Assembly (NCBI GenBank): GCA_963667455.2
Contig: CAXXFR010000029.1
Coordinates: 1 to 64,000 of the forward strand
Reading direction: 5' to 3'
Origin: Bin55 sp963667455
Lineage (GTDB): Bacteria; Pseudomonadota; Gammaproteobacteria; Pseudomonadales; Azotimanducaceae
DNA: 64,000 nucleotides
A program made the translations under genes and the position numbers. Shown here in pieces: positions 45,010-52,386 of this stretch (position 1 is its first letter; every line of letters begins with the position of its first letter). A model generated the notes under the pieces. The model searched no databases and had not been told where the DNA came from. It saw only the letters and a program-made list of their open reading frames with translations.

Positions 45010-46242
45010 TTAGACGCTGGTGAAGATCAGCGTTCCGTTCGTGCCGCCGAATCCGAAGGAATTACTCAGTACTGAATCCATCTTGGTTTGACGCGCTTGA
45101 AGAGGCACATAATCCAAATCGCACTCGTCGTCCGGATCCTCGAGATTGATCGTGGCCGGCGCGACTTGGTCTCGTAACGCAAGGATTGAGACTACCGCCT
45201 CGAACGATCCAGCCGCCCCCAGCAAGTGTCCGACCATCGATTTGGTAGAGCTGATGGCGACCCGAGTGTCGTTGCCAAAAACTGCCTTGATGGACTTGGT
45301 TTCCGCAATGTCGCCGAGCGGAGTCGAGGTTCCATGCGCATTGACGTATTGGATTTCGTCCACACCGATATCCGCATCTTTGAGAGCAAGTAGCATGGAG
45401 TTAATCGCACCTTGCCCGTCGTCGGAGGGACTGGTAATGTGGTACGCGTCTGCACTCATCCCAAATCCCGTAACTTCGGCAAGTATGTCTGCTCCTCTCG
45501 CCGACGCACGTTCGTAGGACTCCAGGACAAGCACACCCGCTCCATCGCCGAGTACAAACCCATCTCTACCTTTGTCCCAAGGACGACTGGCTCCTTGCGG
45601 GTCATCGTTACGTGTGGACAAAGCCTTCATTGATGCGAAGCCGGCCATGGTCAGCGGCGAAGTTGACCACTCGGCTCCTCCGACAACCATTGCATCGGCC
45701 TCGCCGTATTGAATGGTTCGCACTCCAAAGCCAATGTTGTGCGTTCCGGTGGTGCAAGCCGTGACGATGGCAATGTTGGGACCGCCGAAACCGTACTCGA
45801 TCGATATCCTGCCCGAGATCATGTTGATGATGCTCGAAGGAACGAAGAACGGTGAGACTCGTCGCGGACCACGGTCGACGACTACGCTGTGTTGATCGGA
45901 AATCATGCGAATCCCGCCAATTCCCGATCCGATCGAAACCCCTATTCGATCTAGGTCACTGCTGTCTGCCAAACCAGCCTGACGGATCGCCTGAACGGAG
46001 GCCGCATAGCCAATTTGTATGAATGGATCGTAGCGTCGAGCTTCACGCCCCTCAAAGTAGTCGTCCGGATCGAAACCCTTGATCCCAGCACCGATTGTGA
46101 CCCGATGGTTGGTTGTGTCGAATGAATCAATTTGCGACACACCACTACGACCTGCGAGAACGTTGTCCCACATTTCATCAACCGTGTTACCCACAGGACT
46201 GATGACTCCAAGTCCTGTGACGACAACGCGTCTCCTACTCAT
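45010..46242 (-). CDS. fabF: 3-oxoacyl-ACP synthase II
   Basis: The 410-residue condensing enzyme elongates acyl-ACP. The Cys-His-His triad is visible: Cys in VTACTTGTHNIG, His in NAHGTSTPLGD, His in SMVGHLLGAAG. The N-terminus MSRRRVVVTGLGVISPVG is typical. It lies 98 bp after acpP. Confidence 0.96.
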   Translation of the reverse strand: MSRRRVVVTGLGVISPVGNTVDEMWDNVLAGRSGVSQIDSFDTTNHRVTIGAGIKGFDPDDYFEGREARRYDPFIQIGYAASVQAIRQAGLADSSDLDRIGVSIGSGIGGIRMISDQHSVVVDRGPRRVSPFFVPSSIINMISGRISIEYGFGGPNIAIVTACTTGTHNIGFGVRTIQYGEADAMVVGGAEWSTSPLTMAGFASMKALSTRNDDPQGASRPWDKGRDGFVLGDGAGVLVLESYERASARGADILAEVTGFGMSADAYHITSPSDDGQGAINSMLLALKDADIGVDEIQYVNAHGTSTPLGDIAETKSIKAVFGNDTRVAISSTKSMVGHLLGAAGSFEAVVSILALRDQVAPATINLEDPDDECDLDYVPLQARQTKMDSVLSNSFGFGGTNGTLIFTSV

Positions 46243-46340
46243 GGCGACACGTCGATTGCGGAAGTTGACTGAACATGTCCAGGTTCAAGATGCGGAGCTA
46301 GGGTGCCGTGTTGTTACGGAACACGGCTGGTGGTCAGGAA

Positions 46341-46583
46341 TCAGCGTCTACCTACGTGTTTCTTGATGTAGTCGATTGCTTCCTTAACTGTTGTGATGTT
46401 CTCTGCATCTTCATCAGGAATCTCGGTTTCGAATTCCTCTTCCAACGCCATCACAAGTTCGACAGTGTCGAGCGAATCAGCTCCGAGATCGTCCACAAAC
46501 GATGCGTCATCCTTGATTTCACTCACGTCGCTCTTCAGCTGTTCAGCAATTAGTCGCCTTATGCGTTCTTCAATCGAGCTCAT
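46341..46583 (-). CDS. acpP: Acyl carrier protein
   Basis: The 80-residue acidic four-helix protein has Ser37 in GADSLDTVEL as the phosphopantetheine site. It carries growing acyl chains in fatty-acid and lipid A synthesis. It is separated from fabG by 73 bp, a common position for a separate acpP promoter. Confidence 0.97.
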   Translation of the reverse strand: MSSIEERIRRLIAEQLKSDVSEIKDDASFVDDLGADSLDTVELVMALEEEFETEIPDEDAENITTVKEAIDYIKKHVGRR

Positions 46584-46656
46584 TCGTTTGTGTTTCTCCG
46601 AATAGTGCTAACAATGGGTGAGCGGCAACATATTTTAGTGAATGCTGCACTGGTTT

Positions 46657-47388
46657 TCATGTTGCGAGCATTCCACCATTGACGTGTATCGTCTGCGCCG
46701 TGATGTAGCCGGCCTGTTCGCTTACCAAAAAGGAGACGGCGTTGGCGACATCTTCGGGTGTACCAAGCCGACTCAATGGAATTCGCGAGAGTAGATCCTC
46801 CTTCACGGAATCCGACAAGACCGAAGTCATGTCCGTCTCGATCATGCCGGGAGATACACAGTTGACCGAGATTCCTCGGGAAGCAACTTCAAGTGCCAGA
46901 GAGCGAGTGAATCCTTCAATTCCCGCTTTCGCGGCTGAATAGTTCACCTGGCCGGGATTGCCGGTGGACGCAACGACCGAACCCACGTTGACGATTCTGC
47001 CCCAACGATTGCGCATCATGCCCCGCAACAGCGGTTTGGTCACCTTGAACAGGCCGGTCAGGTTTGTGTCCACAACATCGTTCCACGAATCATCCGACAT
47101 GCGAATAAAGAGATTGTCTCGAGTCACACCTGCGTTGTTTACGAGAATCTCAACGGTTCGATCCAGCTCAGCTACGGAGTCCAACGCGCTGGAAATCGAA
47201 TCCGAATCGGGAATGACCATGCAAAGTCCGACTCCACGTTCTCCCAATGCTTCGCTGATGCTGTCAGCCCCCGACTCGGAGGTGGCGGTACCAATGACAA
47301 ACATTCCGTCTTGCGACAGTCTTTGTGCGATTGCTGCGCCGATACCACGACTTGCGCCTGTAACCAATGCAGTTCTACTCGTGGTCAT
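46657..47388 (-). CDS. fabG: 3-oxoacyl-ACP reductase
   Basis: The 243-residue NADPH-dependent SDR has TGASRGIGAAIAQ, NNAGVTRDNLF, the catalytic Ser in NVGSVVASTG, and the YSAAKAG pair. PG (PGMIETDMT) and the C-terminal TIHVNGGMLAT match FabG. The start overlaps the fabD stop by 4 bp. Confidence 0.95.
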   Translation of the reverse strand: MTTSRTALVTGASRGIGAAIAQRLSQDGMFVIGTATSESGADSISEALGERGVGLCMVIPDSDSISSALDSVAELDRTVEILVNNAGVTRDNLFIRMSDDSWNDVVDTNLTGLFKVTKPLLRGMMRNRWGRIVNVGSVVASTGNPGQVNYSAAKAGIEGFTRSLALEVASRGISVNCVSPGMIETDMTSVLSDSVKEDLLSRIPLSRLGTPEDVANAVSFLVSEQAGYITAQTIHVNGGMLAT

Positions 47389-48311
47389 GAGGAAGTCTCC
47401 AACTCTTTGTTGAAAGTATCGAGGTCTCCTAGTGCTATTGCCTTCGCACTGCGATCAATCCTTCGCATGAGCCCCGTGAGAACCTTACCGGGGCCGCATT
47501 CGTAGAAGATGGACGCGCCATCTCGAATCATTGAGCTGATTGACTGATACCAAAGTACTGGAGATTTGATCTGATCGACCAAGTTCGACCGTATGGCGTC
47601 GGCAACGCTAACGATCTCGCCGACCACATTTTGATAGACATCCACTCGAGGAACCTTGATCTCGGCGGACTCCAGTAGGCGGGACATTCCAGCGGCGGCA
47701 GACTCCATTAAGCCACAGTGGCTTGGAACACTCACATCGAGCGGCACCACTCGACGGGCACCTGCTTCCGTACATGCCTCGGAAGCCGCATCCACAGCTT
47801 CCTTGCTACCAGCGATAACAACCTGTCCGGGTGAGTTGAAATTGGCAGCCGAAACAATTCCGTTGACATGATTGCACGCTTGGGTCACCACATCATCGTC
47901 GAGCCCCAATATGGCAGCCATTGACCCTACGCCTAGAGGTGCAGCTTGTTGCATGAGCTGGCCACGTTGGTGAACGAGGCTTATGGCCTCTTCAAATTCC
48001 AGTGCACCACTGACTACAAGAGCGGTGTATTCCCCGAGACTGTGTCCAGCTAGGCACTGCGGTGCGGTCCCTCCATTTGCTACGAACAGTTCATACAGGC
48101 CATACGAGACAGCCAGCAACGTTGGCTGGGTTATCTCCGTCTTGTTCAGTTCTTCGGCTGGACCGTCCTGCACGATCGCCAACAGATCCAAGCCCAAAAC
48201 GTCTGAAGCTTGTCGCAATCTTTCATTGACCGATTGGCCTACAGCTGAAAACTCGGACAGCATTCCAACCGCTTGAGATCCTTGACCCGGAAATATGAAG
48301 GCTGTCGTCAT
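47385..48311 (-). CDS. fabD: Malonyl-CoA:ACP transacylase
   Basis: The 308-residue enzyme loads malonyl groups on ACP. It has FPGQGSQAVGM at the N-terminus, the nucleophile Ser in AGHSLGEYTALV, the GSMAAILG loop, and the catalytic His in VPSHCGLM. It overlaps plsX by 4 bp with no fabH between, as I recall for Pseudomonas. Confidence 0.96.
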   Translation of the reverse strand: MTTAFIFPGQGSQAVGMLSEFSAVGQSVNERLRQASDVLGLDLLAIVQDGPAEELNKTEITQPTLLAVSYGLYELFVANGGTAPQCLAGHSLGEYTALVVSGALEFEEAISLVHQRGQLMQQAAPLGVGSMAAILGLDDDVVTQACNHVNGIVSAANFNSPGQVVIAGSKEAVDAASEACTEAGARRVVPLDVSVPSHCGLMESAAAGMSRLLESAEIKVPRVDVYQNVVGEIVSVADAIRSNLVDQIKSPVLWYQSISSMIRDGASIFYECGPGKVLTGLMRRIDRSAKAIALGDLDTFNKELETSS

Positions 48312-49306
48312 AGTTCTGCTTTTCCTGCGTTGTGGAGGCCTTGCCGAAGCTGAGCTGGAAGGTTGGCAACGATTTCCTCTCTTGCCAGGCCAAGTGCGGC
48401 GCCAATTCCCACACGGTCGGTTCGACCGTGGCTCTTGACAACGACTCCGTCCAATCCAATCAGACTTGCACCGTTGTAGGATTGCGCATTGAGTTTGTCG
48501 CGTACTCTGGTTGCAACGGATACCGCAATCTCGCTTTCATTCAGTCCAGCAGACTTGAGCTCCGAGGCAATAAAGTGGAGCGCGATACCTGTCGCACCTT
48601 CGATCGACTTGAGTGCGATGTTGCCTGAGAATCCATCGGCTACGACCACATCCGAGTCTCCATCGAACATTCGGCTGGCTTCGGTGTAGCCCACGAAGTT
48701 CAATCCCCTTGTGCGTGCCAGAGCCGCGGCTGTCTCGCGCAGTACTTGGGGTCCTTTTCTTGCTTCGCTACCAATATTCAACAGTGAAATACGTGGCGAT
48801 TGAAGATTTGCCATCGCCGTTGCGTAAGCGCTGCCCATCAGAGAGAACTGAACGAGCAAGGACAACTTGCGAATGATGTTCGCACCGAGATCCAGTAACC
48901 AGATTGGCCGCGACTTGCCGTCAAAACGCTTGATGATTGCTGGTCGATCTGTCGACGGCAACATGGGAAGGGCTTGCCTGCTCAACGCCATCAGCGCAGC
49001 TGTATCTCCGGTGCTCACAATGCCGTCGATTTCGCCATTCTTGAGCAATTGAAGTCCAACTTTCATGGAAGTGGGATAGTCGTTGCGCAATATGCTGACG
49101 AGTTTCTCGTACTGGGAGACCGACGCATCGCAGGCAACTACGGCGTGTCCGAACTCCTTGACGCACCTCAACTCCTCCTCGCGTCCAACAAACGTCAATT
49201 GGCATTCGGAGTTTGTGCGTGCAAACTCCAATGCACCTTGAATGATCTCCGTTGCTGGAGTCTCCGAGCCCAACGTGTCGATGCCAATTCGACAGAGCTT
49301 TGCCAT
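48308..49306 (-). CDS. plsX: Phosphate acyltransferase PlsX
   Basis: The 332-residue enzyme converts acyl-ACP to acyl-phosphate, the first step of the PlsX/PlsY phospholipid route. Typical segments are IGIDTLGSETPATEIIQGA, VSTGDTAALMALSRQALP, LLDLGANI, and VVADGFSGNIALKSIEG. It follows rpmF by 33 bp. Confidence 0.95.
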   Translation of the reverse strand: MAKLCRIGIDTLGSETPATEIIQGALEFARTNSECQLTFVGREEELRCVKEFGHAVVACDASVSQYEKLVSILRNDYPTSMKVGLQLLKNGEIDGIVSTGDTAALMALSRQALPMLPSTDRPAIIKRFDGKSRPIWLLDLGANIIRKLSLLVQFSLMGSAYATAMANLQSPRISLLNIGSEARKGPQVLRETAAALARTRGLNFVGYTEASRMFDGDSDVVVADGFSGNIALKSIEGATGIALHFIASELKSAGLNESEIAVSVATRVRDKLNAQSYNGASLIGLDGVVVKSHGRTDRVGIGAALGLAREEIVANLPAQLRQGLHNAGKAEL

Positions 49307-49339
49307 GGCCCTAACGGGTTCTGGATTGGTTAGAAGTTT

Positions 49340-49534
49340 CTAGTCTTCGTCTGTTCTGGGTTGACGCACATCCACGACTTTGCGGCCTCTGTAATAGCCG
49401 TCTTCCGTAATGTGGTGGCGACGGTGAACTTCACCGGTCAGCTCGTCTTCCGCAAGCGTCGGCATGGCAATACGATCATGCGAACGCCGTTGATCGCGCT
49501 TAGACCGCGTCTTACGATTCTGTTGTACTGCCAT
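49340..49534 (-). CDS. rpmF: 50S ribosomal protein L32
   Basis: This 64-residue basic protein begins MAVQQNRKTRSKRDQRRSHD, typical of L32. It lacks the zinc-binding cysteines found in some L32 forms. It is co-transcribed with yceD and plsX, linking ribosome and lipid synthesis. Confidence 0.95.
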   Translation of the reverse strand: MAVQQNRKTRSKRDQRRSHDRIAMPTLAEDELTGEVHRRHHITEDGYYRGRKVVDVRQPRTDED

Positions 49535-49575
49535 GATTGTTTCTCTTCGGTTGCTAGGCTAAGTCTACGTCGAAG

Positions 49576-50076
49576 CTACGCTTTTGCGCGTTTCTTGAGT
49601 ACGCGCTTCAGATCTCTCAGGGGCTGATGCGTCTTCATCGACTCTTCGGCCATCATCTTGGGACGATTCTCGCAATTCTCACCTTGTTTACAGACTCGGT
49701 TTGGAATGCTCATGAGGATGTCGTCCTCGATCAATTCCTGAACCTCCGTCGGTCCATCGCCAAGTACGATGGCATCGTAGTCGGCAAAGATCTGTTCCGC
49801 TTCGCGATCCGTCTTGACGATTCGAGCATTGATCGTCGCAGGAACGTGGCACCGCATCATCTTCATGCAGGTATAGCACATGAGATTCGCGGGGGCAATT
49901 GCCTCGCCTATGACACGAATGCGTGCATTCTCATCTATTGAGAATTCCAATCGAACTTCAATGTCTGCTTCGAGATTGCCGAGTGCTTCGTGCAACCGGG
50001 CAAACGAACTAAGGGGCAGAGTCCCTTGCCAGACTCGGTTCGACCGGGCATATTCACTGGGAACCAGTGAGACCAT
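49576..50076 (-). CDS. yceD: YceD/DUF177 family protein
   Basis: The protein has about 166 residues from ATG 50076. A Cys pair CYTC (about residue 72) and an acidic LIEDDILMSIPNR stretch match the YceD family, whose role around 23S rRNA maturation or rpmF expression is only partly known. The frame stays open to a TTG at 50136, but that TTG is the -35 box of a strong promoter, so the shorter start is preferred. No strong Shine-Dalgarno sequence is visible before ATG 50076. Confidence 0.85.
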   Translation of the reverse strand: MVSLVPSEYARSNRVWQGTLPLSSFARLHEALGNLEADIEVRLEFSIDENARIRVIGEAIAPANLMCYTCMKMMRCHVPATINARIVKTDREAEQIFADYDAIVLGDGPTEVQELIEDDILMSIPNRVCKQGENCENRPKMMAEESMKTHQPLRDLKRVLKKRAKA

Positions 50077-50107
50077 CGGCGTCAGAGAGGGTCCGCTTCG
50101 GGCGCGG

Positions 50108-50136
50108 ATAATAGAAGCATCCCGCAAAAATGTCAA
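50108..50136 (-). promoter_or_regulatory. Near-consensus sigma-70 promoter for the yceD-rpmF-plsX-fab operon
   Basis: On the minus strand TTGACA (50136-50131), a 17-bp spacer and TATTAT (50113-50108) form an almost perfect promoter. A transcript start near 50101 leaves about 25 nt before ATG 50076. It lies in the divergent gap with maf. Confidence 0.85.
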
Positions 50137-50221
50137 TCTCGCGTGACCTGATCAAGCTCCAACTCTCCACAACTTTTTTAGGTTTTGCGATCATCATGCC
50201 AACTGCAGAAGGAACATTGAA

Positions 50222-50797
50222 ATGGAACTGGTGCTTGCCTCTGGATCGAAATATCGACGCCAGCAACTGGAACAAGCTGGCTATCAATTCAGTTCCGTTC
50301 CTGCGGACATCGTCGAGTCGATGCGTGCCAAAGAGAGCCCTCGCGAACTAGCTCTACGCCTAGCGCAGGAAAAGGCTTCGAACATCGCGAGCTCGTTCCC
50401 CAATGCGGTTGTGATTGGCAGTGATCAAGTTGGGGTCTTTCAAAACAGAGTTCTCACCAAGCCTGGTAGTCGAGACCGTGCGCTGGCAAGCTTATTGAGC
50501 TACGCCGGCAATTTCGTCACTTTCGAAACCGCTGTTGCAATTCAAGATCCCAAGGGAAGTGTCTTGTGTGACTGTATCTCAACCGCTGTGAAGTTTCGCC
50601 AATTCTCCGAGTCGGAAGCGGAAGGCTACCTAGACTTGGATGAACCTTACGACTGTGTTGGTGCGATCAAGTCGGAAAAAGGTGGAGGACTTCTATTCGA
50701 GTGGGTTCGTTCTGACGATCCTTCGGCGTTGATTGGACTGCCGATCATTCGAACAGCTCAGTTTCTCCGACACTTCGGGATCAATCCTCTCGACTGA
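50222..50797 (+). CDS. maf: Maf-family nucleotide pyrophosphatase (YceF-like)
   Basis: The 191-residue protein opens with LVLASGSKYRRQQLEQAG, the Maf signature, followed by SFPNAVVIGSDQVGVF with the catalytic Asp. Members of the YceF branch hydrolyse 7-methyl-GTP and related modified nucleotides. Its end overlaps the convergent rluC by 17 bp. Confidence 0.93.
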   Translation: MELVLASGSKYRRQQLEQAGYQFSSVPADIVESMRAKESPRELALRLAQEKASNIASSFPNAVVIGSDQVGVFQNRVLTKPGSRDRALASLLSYAGNFVTFETAVAIQDPKGSVLCDCISTAVKFRQFSESEAEGYLDLDEPYDCVGAIKSEKGGGLLFEWVRSDDPSALIGLPIIRTAQFLRHFGINPLD

Positions 50798-51677
50798 AAT
50801 TCTCCCAGCACTGCAAAAAATCCGGATCTAACGGAGCCTCAAACGTCTTTCCGTCAGGAATCGATATCTGTCGGGCGTGTAGCAGGAGGCGTGGGGCGTC
50901 AATTGGAGGTGGGTTTGGCGCGTACTTTTGATCGCCAATGACAAAGTGCCCCATATGAGCCGCATGTACCCGGATCTGATGAGTTCGCCCCGTCAAGGGT
51001 TCTGCCCGTAGCCAAGTCGCTTGGGTGATTTGTCGTTCCACAGTAAAGCGGGTAGTCGATGACCTCCCGCTCTCGCTTACCTTCGCACGCCTCTCGCCGT
51101 TTGATAGCAGATAACGTTCGAGAGGCAAGTCGACGACTGTACATCGTCGATCCCATATCCCATGAACAATCGCGTCGTACTGCTTGGAGATTTTCTGCTG
51201 GTTGAAGGCGTGGTTCAGCTCCAGCAACGACACTCGTGTTCGAGCCATCAACACACATCCCGATGTGGCCTGATCAATTCGGTGCGCTAATTCGATTCGA
51301 TCATCTTGGTACAGAGATCGAACCGCATCAATCAAACCCACCTGAACAGTCCCACCCGCATGAACGGCAACACCCGACGGCTTATTGACCACAATGACGC
51401 GGTCGTCCTCGTGCAACAAATTTCGCCTAACGACACTAGCCAACCATTTGGGAATATGCTTGGGTTCCCTCTCATCGATGACTACAGGCGGGATTCGGAT
51501 TCGGTCTCCCTCGCTCAGCCGCAAACTGATCTTTGCCCGCTTCGAATTGACTCGAACTTCACCTCGACGAATCATCTGCATGACTCGGCTACGTGGCACC
51601 GGTCGCAGTTCCCGAAGCAGGAAGTTGTCCAGTCGTTGGCCTTCGTGGTGCCGAACAACTATGTAACGCACTGACAT
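50781..51677 (-). CDS. rluC: 23S rRNA pseudouridine synthase RluC
   Basis: The 298-residue enzyme modifies helix-bound uridines of 23S rRNA. An N-terminal S4 RNA-binding domain (about residues 14-75, with RRGEVRVNSKR) precedes the catalytic domain, which has Asp in AHRIDQATSGCVLMA and a later GRTHQIRVHAAHMGH. ATG 51677 is preferred; the frame opens at 51707. It is a usual neighbour of rne. Confidence 0.94.
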   Translation of the reverse strand: MSVRYIVVRHHEGQRLDNFLLRELRPVPRSRVMQMIRRGEVRVNSKRAKISLRLSEGDRIRIPPVVIDEREPKHIPKWLASVVRRNLLHEDDRVIVVNKPSGVAVHAGGTVQVGLIDAVRSLYQDDRIELAHRIDQATSGCVLMARTRVSLLELNHAFNQQKISKQYDAIVHGIWDRRCTVVDLPLERYLLSNGERRAKVSESGRSSTTRFTVERQITQATWLRAEPLTGRTHQIRVHAAHMGHFVIGDQKYAPNPPPIDAPRLLLHARQISIPDGKTFEAPLDPDFLQCWENFSRED

Positions 51678-51901
51678 GGGTACTAGGTTAGCCTCTCTTG
51701 CCTGCACGCGGTGTCGCCCAACCCATCAAAGACCACCGGGCCAGGTAGTTCGACATCAGTATTCATAGATTGAAGTTTTGCCTCTGCTGATCGGAACTGT
51801 CGTGGCAAGTTCAAAATGGCTCCGATGAGTGGGGCATGGTCGGTTGCCCCAAAATGAGTCTCAACTCACGTGTCGATCTATACATACACCGCAAAATGTT
51901 G

Positions 51902-52033
51902 TATCATTAGTTCCCGAAGATTCGATACCTCTTCGGGAAGTGTCCGCTAACCACTGCAAAATGCTTGCACACTTGGGTTAGCTGAGGATTTCCCCGAACT
52001 AGGTTCACTTCCGCACAACGGTGTGGCTTTTTT
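51902..52033 (+). ncRNA. Candidate small RNA (about 123 nt) between rluC and rne
   Basis: A -10-like TATCAT (51902-51907) is followed at once by a chain of structures. There is a 9-bp hairpin TTCCCGAAG/CTTCGGGAA (51911-51919/51931-51939), a GCTAACC/GGTTAGC stem (51946-51952/51976-51982) enclosing TGCAA/TTGCA, and an intrinsic terminator ending at 52033. No open frame fits. It may be an independent small RNA or an attenuated start of the rne transcript. I cannot match it to a known family. Confidence 0.6.
52011..52033 (+). terminator. Intrinsic terminator in the rne leader region
   Basis: The stem CCGCAC/GTGTGG (one G-U pair) has an AACG loop and is followed by C and six T. It ends the candidate small RNA about 350 bp before the rne start. 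Confidence 0.75.
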
Positions 52034-52386
52034 GGTCATTGCCGTATTTTCTCAATCGTTGCCTTTGTGGCAACAGCGTTCGACAATCACTTCTGTCCAC
52101 GACACATCAAGTGTTCCTTTGTTGGAACAGCTGAAGACTAAAAATGCATAGAGTACGCAACAGTAAGCGTTGCTCGAAAATCGATTCGCACCTAGGGCAA
52201 GAATTGCCAACTCGGTGCGTCCAGTCCGGTGCCAAGTAACCGGGAAACCTGATATGTCAACGGTTTACATCCATTTGGCGTTGCAAGGTAGTCATAGGAA
52301 AATTAGTCTTCTCATAGCAATGATGTAGCAACTCATAGTCTCAGACACAGTGGTTTCGAAACCAAGGAACAGGATGTTTCGAAGTC
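52034..52386 (+). promoter_or_regulatory. Structured 5' leader of rne
   Basis: The 353-bp non-coding stretch has several hairpins: GTTGCC/GGCAAC (near 52059-52075), GTTCC/GGAAC (near 52112-52127), and a perfect GGTTTCGAAACC dyad (near 52353-52364) just upstream of the weak AGGA ribosome site. In E. coli a long rne leader lets RNase E cut its own mRNA; a like role is inferred here. A promoter for rne itself was not pinned down. Confidence 0.5.

Noticed and set aside
51840..51866. Hairpin GGGGCA/TGCCCC near rluC as a terminator
   Set aside because: The adjacent A run lies on the wrong side for either neighbouring transcript to end there.
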